Origin: Neovahlkampfia damariscottae
Lineage: Eukaryota > Heterolobosea > Selenaionea > Neovahlkampfiida > Neovahlkampfiidae
Direction of reading: 5' to 3'
NCBI GenBank assembly: GCA_016618085.1
Contig: JABLTG010000076.1
Span: forward strand, 29,241 to 93,240
Length of the DNA: 64,000 bases
The position numbers were made by a program, and so were the translations under genes. Below the pieces are notes generated by a model. It was not told the origin of the DNA. It did no database searches and was given only the letters and a program-made list of their open reading frames with translations. Positions 1 through 11,731 of the stretch are shown piece after piece (the first letter of the stretch is position 1; every line of letters begins with the position of its first letter).

Positions 1-919
1 TATAAAAACCTTACATGTTCAGATATTGATTGTTTGAGAAATAAACCAATGGATGCTATTTTAGATGCTCAAATTGAAGCTGGAAAACAAGTAAACATTT
101 CAGAATTCCTTCATACTTTTATGGCTTGGACTCCTGTTATTGATGGTGAAGATATCAAAACTGATCTCATGGATGCAATGGAAAAAGGTCAATTTAAAAA
201 AATGCCAATGATTTTTGGTGTCACAGCAGATGAATCAATCATTTTTATTAGAAGAGGTTTTCAAGATAAATTGAATGATGTTAAATATCTTGGATTATTG
301 TACTCCATTTTTGGTCGTTTTGCTTTTAATGTTGTTCAAAAATATCCACCTTTTCCAGTTGGAGGTGATAAAAGACTGGTTTTAGATAGATTGGCAAATG
401 ACTATGTATTCTTTGGACCAAACCGTTATTTAATGAAAAATATCAACAAACATAATCCTCATGGCGTTTACTATTGGTACTTCAATAGACCAATGAGCTT
501 CGATGGTATGATATTAATTAATTTTATTTTTAGGATGGGGTCCAATATTTCATTTCTGTAAACCACTTGCTTGTCATGGTATTAATGTTTTATATTTATT
601 TCAATCTATTCCAAAATTCACTCCTGATGAATTGGAAACATCAAATCAAATGATTCAATATTATGCAAATTTTATTCATAATGATAATCCAAGTGTAACA
701 ACATTTGGAAAGAAACCAAAAGTTGAATGGCCAAAATTCAATATGGAAACAAAATTACATCTTCAATTTGATAAAACTGAAGTGAAAGTTGGAAAGAATT
801 TACATGAAAAAAAATGTGATTTCTGGGATCGTATGGGTTATAAATTTGGTACTCCATTTGAATTGGAAATGAAATTAAAAAGATTTTATGCAAAACTTCA
901 TGAAAATGATGCAAAATAA
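1..919 (+). CDS. Carboxylesterase / cholinesterase-like protein, C-terminal part
   Basis: The frame is open from the first base, so the 5' end lies outside the window. Exons are 1-505 and 534-919, with a 28-nt GT-AG intron at 506-533 that restores the read-through FDGWGPIF. The product matches the C-terminal half of the alpha/beta-hydrolase carboxylesterase family: a TADES segment carries the expected catalytic acid, KPLACHGINVLYLF carries the expected catalytic His, and the end has the family pattern of a WPKF block followed by CDFWDRMG. The Ser nucleophile would be upstream of the window. These enzymes hydrolyse ester bonds and are usually secreted or lumenal. The substrate cannot be read from this fragment. 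Confidence 0.85.
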
Positions 920-976
920 AAATTTTTTTCATGGAACCGAACTTCAAAAATTAAAATAAATTCTCTTTCACCTCAA

Positions 977-1229
977 ATGAATGAAACAGAGGAAGAATCA
1001 TCTTTGGAATATATTTTATTTTTCAAATCAAATTATTTGAAATATCAGGTTTTTTCAATCATAAATCAAATCAAACCTTTTGATTCATTTTATGATGTGA
1101 ATCATAAATTCATTGGTTGAAATCCGCTCAATTAGTCTTCCAGATATCAATGCTGATGCTCTTAATAATTTCACTTCAAACAAAGATATTGAAAAATTAA
1201 TCATACCACCTTTGTTCTCATTGCACTAA
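977..1229 (+). pseudogene. Coding-like remnant, unidentified
   Basis: In the 340-bp gap between the esterase and the kelch-kinase gene, an ATG at 977 opens a 47-codon frame ending near 1120. A second frame, offset by one base, continues with amino-acid-like composition (EIRSISLPDINADALNNF) to a TAA at 1229. An undetected intron or one indel would join them. The first part (LEYILFFKSNYLKYQVF) resembles the start of ankyrin- or FNIP-type proteins of amoebae, but this is only an impression. I see no usual promoter motif just upstream. Confidence 0.3.
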
Positions 1230-1258
1230 AAGAAGTATTGAACAAATATATTTTGAAA

Positions 1259-3934
1259 TTATTTTAATTCTTCCAATTTGATTTTTAATTTCCTTCTATG
1301 TCCTGGTAATTCAATCCCAATTTCTTCCAGATTTTGATTCGTCAATCCATACTCCCTCAAAAACTCAAAATCATCATATCCATTTTCAATAAAATTTTTT
1401 TCGTATTCAGACATTCCAATCTCCTTGAGAAAACTCTTTAAATCATTCAATTTTTCATTCAGAGGAATTGGTGTATTATTTTCCATTGATGAATAAATTG
1501 AAGTTGAGTTTTGAGTAAAACTTGTTGAATTGGATGATGAAGATGACAAAGGTGTAATTTCTTCTTCATTTTCATATTTTCTCTTCAGTTTTTGAAATTT
1601 TTGCAGTAAATTTTCTGAAGCAATTCTTTCACTTGGTTCTTTTTCAATACACGATTCTATGATTTTTATGTATTCATTTTTGAACTTAAATTCTGTCGAT
1701 GATAATATTTTTGGAATTAACAGTCTATTTTCTTCAATTTTGAAATCATAAAAATTCTTTGATTCCAATTCCAATTCCAAACTTTTGTATCTAGTCAAAA
1801 GCAAATAGAAGACAATTCCAAAGGACCAGATATCAATAGAATAGTCATATTCTGTTTTTTCAAACAGTTCTGGAGCCATAAATTTTATAGTTCCAACTAA
1901 GGATTTTGCAATTGTAGTTTCAAGATTTTTTGAAAAACCGAAATCACCAATTTTGATGGAAAATTCATTGTCATTTTTTTTGACTAAAAAAATGTTTTCA
2001 GGTTTTAAATCACGATGGATTATTTTTTTTGAATGACAATATGACAATCCTTCTAATATTTCTATTGAAATTTCAATGATTTGAATTTCACTTATTTCTT
2101 TGATTTTAATAAACTTTGAGAGGTCCCCTGAGTTAAATTATTAAAAATCAATTTATAAAATACCTTTAAAAATGTTAAAAATAATATTATGGAGAAACCT
2201 TTTGATTAAAATGTTAAAAATTGTGTTGAGTTATTCTTACCTAAGTCACAATAAGAAAAGAGAAAACAAAGTTCTATTGAATCGTTTTTCTTTCTAATGA
2301 AATGTTCTTTTAACTCTAATATATTTTTATGATTCAATTTTTCATAAATATTCAACTCCTTGAAATTCAAAATTTTCAAAATTTCTTCTTCACTCTTTCC
2401 ATCGAAGAAATCTTCATCAAACTCATCTTGACTTAAAAAATTATACAATTCTATTATTTTAATTGCAAAATATTCATCATTTTTTTTGACTAAATGGACA
2501 ACACCTTGTGAACCATTTCCTAATCTGATTGGTTAGAATTTTCTAAAAAGAACAATTAAAAACCTTTTGATAATTTCGTAATCTCTTATAAACTGTTTTT
2601 TCTTTTTAATTTTCTTTCCTTTGACCAAATTTGAGTCAAATATCCACATTATTGACATATTTACATACTCATCATCAATGGTATTATATTGTGAACCTCC
2701 ATAGATTAAAATTCTGTCGATTTCATGAACCAAACTACAAGCCCCAACTAAAATCAATGAATCATCAATATCTTCTACATGATTCCAAACTTCATCGTAA
2801 GTATCAAATGAATAGATATTATCCATTGAAAAATTATTTTCATATTTTGTGTTATTTCCAATCCCAAACAGAATAAATATGAAATTTCCTATTGAACACA
2901 TTGAGTGGCCGTACCTTGCTGTTGGTGAATTTTTGTTGGTGGAAATTTGTTTCCATTTTTGTTTTTCCAAATCAAAATACCATAAATCATTCAATACCTT
3001 GGAACCACAATTGCCTCCAAAAACATATAATTTTGAATCAACAATTGCTGATGCATGTTCTGCTCTTTTCTTTGGAACCAAATTTTCTTCACCTTCTATT
3101 GTCTGTTGTAGCTCTTCAAATTTAGATTTTCCAGAAATACTCCCTTCATGTAAGCAAGACCATTCGAAATAATGAATTGAATATTTATCTTTTCTTTTCT
3201 TTTTGTACTCTAGCATCCAAACATCATTTAAGTATTTATTCATTGATTGATTTCCTCCAAAAATGATGAGTTTATTTGATTCATATACAGATGCAGAATG
3301 ATAAAATCTTGGTTTTGGTTTCTGTCCTGACTCTATCTGAGGTTGATACCACTTATATTTATCACCAGGTAAAATTGAAAAAATCCATAAATCGTTGAAT
3401 GGATTTGACTTAAAAAACTTTTCTTCCATGCCACCAAATAAAATCAATGTATCATCTTGTAATGTTGAAAAGGTATGGCCATATCTAGAAGCTAAAAATT
3501 TAAAATTTGTGAAAAAAATTACCTGGTAATTTCTTGAAAGATAAAAGATTTGGTAGTGATGATTTAACATTCGGATATGAATCAAAAAAACTTTTTTTTT
3601 GTACATCATAAATCCATGTCTTATTGGAATTTCCTAAATCTTGATTCTTTCCACCAAAAATAAAAATCTTCGAATTTTTTTCTGATTTTGTCATCGAGTG
3701 ACCGGTCAAACTTGGATTTTTGTGATGTGATAGTATATTTTCATTATATATTTTCAAAGGTGAATTTGGTGATGAAATTTTTTGGTTGTGGAGAATAAAA
3801 GATGTTCTTAAAACTTTGTTGTTTAATAAATGAGTTTCTGCTGATGGTAATCGTGAAATTTTAGTTTCCAAAAGTTCCTCTGTTTTCTTTTGTTGTACAT
3901 TGAACGAGCCAGAACGGTTTTTCCTCCGACTCAT
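1259..3934 (-). CDS. Kelch-repeat / protein kinase / SAM fusion protein
   Basis: Exons on the minus strand are 3523-3934, 2564-3491, 2241-2524 and 1259-2127 (830 aa; introns of 31, 39 and 113 nt). About six kelch repeats occupy residues 80-430, each with the pattern GH..(hydrophobic)..GG. The third splice joins DYEIIKR to LGNGSQGVVHLV, creating a complete kinase glycine loop, followed by AIKII (catalytic Lys), HRDLKPEN near residue 578, DFGFSK and MAPE, so the kinase looks catalytically complete. Residues from about 765 to the end form a SAM domain. A likely role is a signalling kinase whose propeller and SAM domain supply protein contacts. ACCAAT lies about 42 nt before the ATG. The 39-nt intron has an unusual GTTTTT donor. 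Substrate unknown. Confidence 0.85.
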
Positions 3935-4267
3935 TATTTATGAGAACCACCAACTATTTTTAAAAACAGAATCTGATTGGTAGACTTTTTTTTTGTAAAA
4001 CTTGATTCATCTGAGCTCTAATTCAAGTTGTTCTTTTTCTGATTCAATGAATATTTCTTTGATTGTTTTAATGTCGTAGTATTTCATCAGACTTTGGGTC
4101 TTCTTTGTTGAATTGCATTTCTGAATTTATTGATTATTATTGATCATCGTAAGTGGTATTGAAATTGATGTTGCTTTTTTATATTTGTCCCATAGGAACT
4201 GCCATGTGAAAATAAGTTTGATATCCATTCTAAAAATATGATTTGGCTGTGGAAAATACACAAGAAT
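3935..4267. other. Intergenic region with no supported gene
   Basis: This stretch holds the promoter of the kelch-kinase gene (ATTGGT at 3976-3981). The minus strand has a few short open stretches that start with ATG but end within 35 codons. I find no consistent splicing that links them. Confidence 0.4.
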
Positions 4268-4517
4268 TTATTTTAAAAGGAATAAGATGAAAAAAATTAC
4301 ACTGAGAGAAAATAAAATGTGGTGTTGATTTTTTTCGTATTGATCACACGTTTTGCCTTGTTTTTTAATTTCAACTTCCAAATGTTGAATTCTTTTTTCC
4401 TGAGAGATTGTTTCTTCTTTAAAAATTATATTCTTCCCTTGTTGCAGGATCTTTTGAATAACTTGAAAATGTTCGAGATCTCATCTTATTAAATCTTAAT
4501 TTTATTGTTTTTATCAT
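4268..4517 (-). CDS. Small tail-anchored coiled-coil protein (tentative)
   Basis: With a 25-nt intron (4438-4462) the minus strand encodes 74 aa from the ATG at 4517, or 63 aa from the ATG at 4484, which lies at a more usual distance from the promoter motif (ACCAAT at 4521-4526). The middle is a charged helix with coiled-coil character (QEKRIQHLEVEIKKQ). The last 20 residues are a hydrophobic span (ILFSLSVIFFILFLLK) directly before the stop. That layout is typical of tail-anchored membrane proteins such as SNAREs, but no SNARE consensus is evident. The intron is at the short end for this genome. Confidence 0.4.
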
Positions 4518-4551
4518 TGAACCAATCAAAATTCTGTTTGTCAGAATATAT

Positions 4552-4926
4552 TCATTGTTCTGATTTGACTTCTGGTAATTCTTTTGATCTCCAATTTTGC
4601 ATTCCTTTTTCTAAATGATTCAATTTTTCAAAACCTAAATCTCTTAATGCTTTTACTCCAGCAATTGAACGATGAGCACTCAAGCAAATACAAGTAATTT
4701 GAATATTTGGGTCTAAGTTTAATTTTTTTAATCTTTCATGAAAATTCCAAGGTTGGAATAGTGAACAACTTATAGCTCCTTCAATATGTCCATGTTTATA
4801 TTCTGATTCTGTTCTCACATCAACAATTTGGATTTCTTTTGGTTTTTTTTTCACTATTTCCAAAAGGTCTTCTGGTGTGATAGTTGGTATTTCACCATGA
4901 GGATCAAATGTCCACATCCATGACAT
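4552..4926 (-). CDS. Single-domain rhodanese-like sulfurtransferase
   Basis: The 124-residue protein is one rhodanese domain without introns. It has the conserved IVDVRTESEYKHGHIEGA segment and the active-site loop CLSAHRS, with Cys in the position that carries the persulfide. Family members move sulfane sulfur or act in sulfide and cyanide metabolism; single-domain forms also serve as generic sulfur carriers. No targeting peptide is obvious. ACCAAT lies about 28 nt upstream of the ATG. The acceptor substrate cannot be inferred. Confidence 0.85.
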   Translation of the reverse strand: MSWMWTFDPHGEIPTITPEDLLEIVKKKPKEIQIVDVRTESEYKHGHIEGAISCSLFQPWNFHERLKKLNLDPNIQITCICLSAHRSIAGVKALRDLGFEKLNHLEKGMQNWRSKELPEVKSEQ

Positions 4927-5069
4927 TTGAGAAATTTGAGCAATGAACAGATGATTGGTTTAAAAAATTACCAATTATAGAAATTTGCTTTCAAAAAAAG
5001 TTTCATTCAAGAATATAATTGTAACATTTCTTTTGAATCATGCACTAAACTCCAAAAATTGGTATTCCT

Positions 5070-6466
5070 TCAAAAAAATGTTGAATTTGAGGAGAAATTT
5101 CTGATTTGATAAATCCCATCTTTCACTTCTGCTTCGTCAATGTACTTCAAAAAATATTCATGCCATATTTTACTTCTATTTGCACCAAAAGCTTCAGTAA
5201 TTTGAATATCCAACCTATACATATCACCTGAATCAAAATCTGCGCAATCTAAACCAATTACATTTTTCTTAAATTGAACTACTTCACATAGAGTCAATAA
5301 AAAATAAGTTTTGAAGACAATATGAGTATCATTCAATTTATCAAAATGAACCTTTCTTGTTGATGTTTTGTTTGGTATTAAACCTAAACTTATTCTTTTT
5401 GGCTTTTTTGTTTTTTCAAAAATGAGAAATTGATCAGAGAACAAAAAAATAACAACATTCTTTTCTTCAATCATTTGGTTCTTTTTTTTGATTTTGACAA
5501 TAGCAGAAGTTTCATCAATATAATTTGTATAATCAATAACCACTAAATCAATATCTGCTACAAATTGTTGAATTCGTGCAATGGCTTTAGCAAATTCGTA
5601 TTTTTTCTTCTTGTCATTCAATGTTTCAAGAATAGAGTCAATTTTTTGTTTTGACAAAACGAAATGGTTATAATCCACATGATAAGTAGATGTATTTTTT
5701 ATCAATTCTTTCAATAATAGAGAGTATCTTGGCAGTCTTTGAATTGGTTGGATATAAAGTGATTGAATTGTGTGACCTCCAGGTATTTCTGTGTTTTCAA
5801 ACTCTTTGTAGTTCTTTGTTAGTTTCATTATATCTTCTAAACAATCATCAAATGTGTTACAAAATTTTGCATAAATGCAGAAAGAAGGAATTTGTGAATA
5901 AAATATTTCTCCAAAATTGGTAATAGGAAAGTGCTCTAAAACTGCATGGAGTTTTGATAAAAATGAAGAATGGACAGCTATAATTTCATCTAAATTTGAA
6001 AATGTATTCACCACTTCAATTTCTTTGATAATTTTTTTTTTCAACATTGGTTCTTTGTAGTACTTTTTTATGTAAATTTTTTTTTTTGTTTTACTTGGAT
6101 TATATAAATTAAGCACCTCAGATATTCTTCTTCAGTTGTAATTATTTCTTTTAAAATGTTGTTTCGTTCTCTAAGCCCTTTTGAAATTGTTGATTTTTGA
6201 AATTGCTCCACTTTAAAATTGGTGAGAAAAAATGTTCTTTTTTTACCTAAATTTAAAAATTTATCTGTTTGTTTTTTTCTTTTAAAAGCTCTTTGAATAA
6301 AATTTATGTGTGTTTCAGCGTCAGTTGGTTTAATATATTTCAACTGGTTTTTTGGAATAAGTTTTTCATAAATTTTCAATAAACGTTCAAGTTTCTTGTT
6401 TTTCTCTCTTTCTATTAACAGTTCTTCCCTCAGTTTTTCAAAACCAGAAATTGTTTCAATGTTCAT
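5070..6466 (-). CDS. RhoGEF (DH-PH) protein, copy 1 of tandem array
   Basis: Exons are 6247-6466, 6095-6210 and 5070-6062 (442 aa). The 36-nt first intron (6211-6246) is a multiple of three without a stop, but comparison with the two paralogues shows it is removed; the second intron (6063-6094) is 32 nt. An N-terminal coiled coil precedes a DH domain (IIIEEEY-like start near residue 100, and the diagnostic QRLPRYSLLL helix), followed by a PH-like domain. DH domains catalyse GDP release from Rho-family GTPases at membranes. The start is the ATG at 6466, 17 nt downstream of ATTGGT, because the upstream codons lack an ATG. Confidence 0.88.
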
Positions 6467-6575
6467 TGTTGCCGGAAAATAAACCAATGAAAATCATCAG
6501 AAAGAATCTGGCTTTTTGAAAGTTGGTGGATCATTCTGACTTTAAATTTTTCTTTTTCAAATCAAAAATTTATTT

Positions 6576-7994
6576 TCAAAAAAATGTGCTGGATGGATTG
6601 ATGTGATAGATATCATTATTTTTATCTGCTTCATCAATATATCTCAATAAATTCTCATGCCAAAATTCAGAACGATTTGTTCCTCTTTTTTCATTTAATT
6701 GAAATTCTAATTTGACTTTCTGATTGATTTCATGATCAACTGAAATTAAACCAAGACATTTTTGTTGGAATCTAACTACAGATGTATCTGATAAATAATA
6801 ATAGTTTTTGAAACAAACATAAATTTCATTGTCTTTGTCAAAATGAACTTTAGAACGTGGTGATCTTGGAAGTAATCCTCCAAATGTAACTTTTCTCGGT
6901 TTTTTTGTTTTTTCAAAAACTAAAATGATATCTTTGAACAAAAATAAAAGACATTCAATTCCCAAAATTTCTTCTTCTTCTTTAGTTTTCATTGGAAGAA
7001 ATTTGACCATTGCGAGATCTTCTGTGACGAATTTTGTGTAATCTAAAGTAAAACGCATCAAATCTTTTGTAAAAGCATCAATTTTTTCAATAGTTCTTTC
7101 GATGTCGTATTTTCTTTTGGTTTCATTGACCAATTGAAGAATTTCATCAACTTTTTTTTTTGCTGATACAAAATGAGAGTATTCTTGATGTTCTTCATCA
7201 GTGTTTTTAATAACTTCTCTTAGTAACAAAGAATATCTTGGTAAGCGTTGAATTGGTTGGATGAATAATGATTGAAAAGGATGATTTCCAGGAATCAATT
7301 TTCTTTGTTCTTCTAATAGAACATTGAACCATTCTTTTGAATTTTTAAGATCATTGAATTTATCCATTGCTTCATTATACTTATTGCAATACCCAATATA
7401 GTGCATAAAAGTAGGTGCAAAGTCTAAAATAATTGAACCAAAATCTGAAAGGGGAAAATTGGACATTTTCCATTTTAATTTTTCCAATAAAGTTGTGTGT
7501 ATAGCGATTAAATCATCTAAATTCAAAAAAATCTCCGAGATTTGATTTGGCTTCAATATTTTTTTGTTAATGATGGGTTCTTTGTAATACTATTTTTAAG
7601 AAAAAATTAAGAAAATTTTTTTGATAATACGATGTTCAAATAGTTCAAACTATTCACGTAATCAGATTCTGTTTTTATAATTTCCTTCAAAATGTTATTT
7701 CTTTCTTTCAATCCTTGTGATAATTTTGAAGTGGAAAATTTTTTCACTATTTGAATTTTTTAGTTAATTTGGATTTTATATACTAAATTTCAATAGATTT
7801 TGAGTGTTTTGTTTTCTTTTGAATGACTGTTGAATTATTGTCAAATGAGTTTGTTCTTCTGTTGCTCTAAGGTATTTTAACTTCTCTTTTGGTACATACT
7901 CGGAGTATACCTTGAGCAATTTTTCAAGTTCCTCAATTTTCTTTTTACTCTCTTTCAGTTCTTTCCGAGCTTGTGCAAGTGTTTCTTCGCTCAT
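6576..7994 (-). CDS. RhoGEF (DH-PH) protein, copy 2 of tandem array
   Basis: Exons are 7784-7994, 7631-7746 and 6576-7589 (446 aa; introns of 37 and 41 nt). The domain order is that of copy 1: N-terminal coiled coil (KIEELEKLLKVYSEYVPK), DH domain with IQRLPRYSLLL, then PH. The middle exon is 116 nt in all three copies and the intron positions are identical, so the array arose by duplication of an already split gene. The start is the ATG at 7994 (MSEETLA), with ACCAAT about 27 nt upstream. Its likely target is a Rho/Rac GTPase, possibly the Rac-like protein at 24.0-24.6 kb, but specificity is not visible. Confidence 0.88.
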
Positions 7995-8130
7995 TTGTTG
8001 TTTTTTAAAATACCTATTTGATTGGTCAAATTTGTACAACAAATACCAAGTGGGAAACAAGTTAATTTCAAAGAAAAATTGTTAATTTAATTATTTCAAG
8101 AATTTATTTTGAAAGACTATTTTTGATGCC

Positions 8131-9553
8131 TTAAAAAAATGCACTTGATGGATTAATATGATAAACATCATTGTTTTTCTCAGCTGCGTCAATGTATTTC
8201 AATAAATTTTCATGCCAAAAGTCACAACGATTACATCCTAATGTATCTTTAATTGCAATTTCAATCATCACTTTTTGATTGGTCTCAAAATCAACAGAAC
8301 ACAATCCGATGACTTTATTTTTATATTTGACCACAGCACTTTCAGATAAGTAAAAATATTTCTTGAAAGTGATGTACATTTCATTTTGTTTGTCGTAATG
8401 AACTTTTCTTGATTGTGGTTTGCTCCCCAAGACAAAAGATACCTTTCTTGGTTTTCTTGTTTTTTCAAACATCAAAATAATATCCTGAAACAAAAAAAGA
8501 AGAGATTCAATTTCTATTGGATCAGTTTGGTCAACCTTTTGTTTCATTGGAAGAAATTTGACCATTGCTAATTCTTCACTTAAGAATTTTTCATAGTTCA
8601 ACTTAAAGTACATTATATCAGCTGTAAATTGCTCAATTCTTTTGATTTTCTTTTCAATTTCATATTTTTTTTTGTTTTCATCAACCAATTGGAGAATTTC
8701 ATCAAGTTTTTCTTTTGCATGTACGAAATTTGGATATTCTAGATGATTCACGTCAGTTTTTTTGATAACTTCAGCTAACAGTAATGAATATCTTGGCAAG
8801 CGTTGGATTGGTTGAATGAATAATGATTGAAGTGGATGGCCACTGGGAACATATTTTCTTTGTTCATCAAGGAAACTTGAAAATTCTTTTGATGATTTTT
8901 TCAAATCATTAATTCTATTCATAGCTTCGTTGTATTTATTGCAATAGTGAATGTAAAGCAAGAAATCTGGTGTTGTTTCCAAAAATAAATTTCCAAAATC
9001 TGATTTAGGAAAGGCGTCCATTTTCAATTGTAACTTGTTCAAGAAGGATGTATGAATCTTAATCAAATCATCCAGATTCAAAAAAATCTCAGAGATTTCT
9101 GTATCTTTGAAGAACTTCTTTTTAACAATTGGATCTTTATAAAACTAGTGGTAAAAAAATTAGGAATTTTTTTTTGTAATTACAGTGAGCAAATGAATCA
9201 AAGAGGTAACGTAGTCATTCTCCGTCTTCACAATTTCTTTAAGTATGTTGTTTTTTTCTTTCAATCCTTGTGCTTCTTTTGAACTTGAAAATCTTGTCAC
9301 TTTGAGGTTCTTTTTTAGTTTTTTTTTGACTTTTACAGAGATTTAATAAATTTTGAGTGTTTTTTTTTCGTTTGAATGTCTTTTGAAGATAGTTTATGTG
9401 AGTTTCTTCTTCTGTTCCTTTTAAATATTTCAATTTTTCTTTTGGAACGTATCCTGAATAAACTTTTAAAAGCCTCTGTAATTCTTCAATTTTGGAATCC
9501 TTTTCTTGAATTTCTTTTGTTAGTGACAGTATTTTTTCTTCCTGTGAAGTCAT
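8131..9553 (-). CDS. RhoGEF (DH-PH) protein, copy 3 of tandem array
   Basis: Exons are 9337-9553, 9184-9299 and 8131-9144 (448 aa; introns of 37 and 39 nt). It is closest to copy 2: the last exon is 1014 nt in both, and both end with a ...YHINPSS(T/A)FF tail. DH motif IQRLPRYSLLL is present and a PH-like domain follows. An ATG at 9568 is also in frame but lies only a few nt from the ATTGGT site; the ATG at 9553 aligns with copy 2 and was chosen. All three copies point the same way with short spacers that each contain a prom-type CCAAT site. Confidence 0.88.
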
Positions 9554-9721
9554 TTTTCTGTGTAACATCTGATTGGTTCATTCAAATTTGGCAATTTAAA
9601 CCTCCCAAAGAAATCATGATACTCTGACCAAGAATTTACGAAATTTTGATGTTTCAGATGAAAGTTCAAATCCACGTGTTTTGATTGGCAGATTAAAAAA
9701 AAAAAAGACGTTGAACAAACA

Positions 9722-10478
9722 ATGTGGAATAAACAACTCTTTGCATTAATACTCGCTGTCATTTTATCAACAGTCGTGTCGGTGCCTGCTGACTGTGTGT
9801 CAACAAATATTATGTCAGTGGGAGAATAAGAAACACAAGTCCTTGACGAAATTGCCGAAGAATTCCAAATCCAAGGGTTTTATGGACATGATGGATGTGA
9901 TCCAACTTATACATGCTGTAATAAAACAAAAAAAATTAACATTCTCCAAAGCTTACAAATGTCCTTGTGGTGAAAGAATCTTCTATGACTTGAGAACTTT
10001 TCCAAATTGGAGCGTCATCAGAAAAGTGTGGAAGAAAAAAGTCTGTAAAAGAATCAACTTAAAAAAATGGCTGGAACGTCAAGTCAATATTTACACTCAA
10101 CAAGTTGATAAAGTTGGTTTGAGACATGCCTTCAGAAATACAATGTTAAAAAAGTTCAAAAAGATTGTCAGCAAATATAAAAAGATTTGTAAAGATGATA
10201 ATGTCAAAGTACAACTTTCACAAGGTATCCGTTCAGTTTCATTTTTCCTTAGAAATGCTTTTTATTTTCTTGCTTCAATTAAACATGGAAAAAAATACAG
10301 ATCACTTGCTAAACAAAGGGCTGATGATGTTTTTAAATTATTTAAAAAAAAAGCTAAAAAAAATGAATTTAGATTTTGTCGTTGTGTTAAGTTTGAAAGA
10401 TTTTTAACATCATCACAAAAAACTCATTTTCAAAATGAAGTGAATGACTTATGCAATGAAAAATGTGGAAACCAATAA
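9722..10478 (+). CDS. Secreted, very basic cysteine-containing protein, unknown
   Basis: A 20-residue signal peptide (MWNKQLFALILAVILSTVVS) is followed by an intron and one long exon (9819-10478). The intron is best read as 9782-9818 (37 nt; protein 239 aa). A 22-nt alternative at 9797-9818 also keeps the frame and adds VPADC. The mature part is exceptionally lysine-rich, appears helical, and has Cys in the pairs CPCGE, KVCK, KICK, CRCVK and LCNEKC. I recognise no family. Composition would fit a cationic secreted or granule protein, but no activity can be claimed. It diverges from RhoGEF copy 3. Confidence 0.65.
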
Positions 10479-10536
10479 AAAAACAATTGCTTTTTCTTCA
10501 ACCAGTTTTCTTTTTTTTTAAACCAACAACTAGATG

Positions 10537-10542
10537 ATTGGT
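10537..10542 (+). promoter_or_regulatory. ATTGGT promoter element of kelch gene
   Basis: Perfect ATTGGT 22 nt before the kelch ATG at 10565. It is a representative of the motif found before most genes here. Confidence 0.55.
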
Positions 10543-10564
10543 CAAATTTTTTGAATTAGAAGAG

Positions 10565-11596
10565 ATGTGGAAAGAGGTTCAACAAAAAAACACAGTAGAA
10601 CCAAAAAAGGTGGTAAGACACATAGGGTTTACACACAATGACAAATTATTCATTCAAGCTGGAACAACACTTTTGTCAAATTCAACTTTAGATCCAATTG
10701 ATGTATTAAAAGTGTTTGATTTTCAAACCAAAAAATGGACACAAATATTAGATATAAATCTTCCTTCAAAACGAACAGGACACTCATTTGTAAAATATAA
10801 AAACAAAATTTTCATTTATGGAGGAACAACTGGAAGCAGGGTTTACTTGAATGATTTGCATGAATTTGATTTACAAACATCAACTTTTTCAAAGGAAATT
10901 TACAGATTTAAAGGTATTTCAGATCGATTTGGACAAACTGCTGCACGAATAAATGAAAAAATGATCATCTTTGGAGGCATGTTATTTAGTTTTCAAACAT
11001 TCAATTGGAAATATTATAATGATTTTTATGAAATCAATTTAGACACAAAAGATTATAAAAGAATTATATTACATCCTGAGAGTGATGAAATTGAAGCAGT
11101 TGGAGCTCATTCGTCGATTGAAAATGAAAAAACAAATGAAATTTATATTTTTGGTGGTTTGAATTCAAAAGGAAGATATAATTTATTTTACTGTTTGAGT
11201 TTGAAAGATAATCAATATTTTTTAAAGGAAATTAAACCAAAAGGTGAAGTTCCTTCAGTTAGAGCTGGATCAGGGATTTCATTTTTTTCACAAAGCGTTT
11301 ATATTACTGGTGGTTATGATGGAAATGAAGCTTTAAATGATACTTATAGGTATGATATCAATAGTAATATGTGGTATAAATTTATATATCAACTTCCTTT
11401 TGGAATCCGATTGCACTCTATGAATATAAGACAATTTAGAGAAGGATATTCTTTAGTGATTTTTGGAGGTGTTGGAAAAGATGACAATGAACATCATGGA
11501 GATATTTTAGAATTAGTTATTGACTGTAATAATTTCATGAAGAGTTTATTTCAAAATTCAAATTACTTAGATGTGAATTTAATGTTTCATTCTTAA
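10565..11596 (+). CDS. Kelch-repeat beta-propeller protein
   Basis: This intronless gene encodes 343 aa with about six kelch repeats covering nearly the whole length (for example GHSFVKYKNKIFIYGG and GSGISFFSQSVYITGG). Kelch propellers are protein-interaction platforms, commonly for actin or ubiquitin-ligase complexes. The C-terminus (MKSLFQNSNYLDVNLMF) looks like the very beginning of a BTB domain, which then stops after two residues, so the gene may be a truncated kelch-BTB protein. The real start is the ATG at 10565; upstream codons in frame contain no ATG. Confidence 0.85.
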   Translation: MWKEVQQKNTVEPKKVVRHIGFTHNDKLFIQAGTTLLSNSTLDPIDVLKVFDFQTKKWTQILDINLPSKRTGHSFVKYKNKIFIYGGTTGSRVYLNDLHEFDLQTSTFSKEIYRFKGISDRFGQTAARINEKMIIFGGMLFSFQTFNWKYYNDFYEINLDTKDYKRIILHPESDEIEAVGAHSSIENEKTNEIYIFGGLNSKGRYNLFYCLSLKDNQYFLKEIKPKGEVPSVRAGSGISFFSQSVYITGGYDGNEALNDTYRYDINSNMWYKFIYQLPFGIRLHSMNIRQFREGYSLVIFGGVGKDDNEHHGDILELVIDCNNFMKSLFQNSNYLDVNLMFHS

Positions 11597-11731
11597 ATCA
11601 ACAAAAAGTAAGGAGAACTATATGAAACAAAATTTCTATTAATAATTTCTATCAACTCTTCGTTAATACTTCCAAAAACAATCTCATGCAAACGGTTCAA
11701 AAAAATTTACATTTTAATATTTTATTTTACA

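Noticed and set aside
2631-3172. Plus-strand open frames within the kelch-kinase gene
   Set aside because: They overlap conserved kelch repeats on the minus strand and have no promoter element or family similarity.
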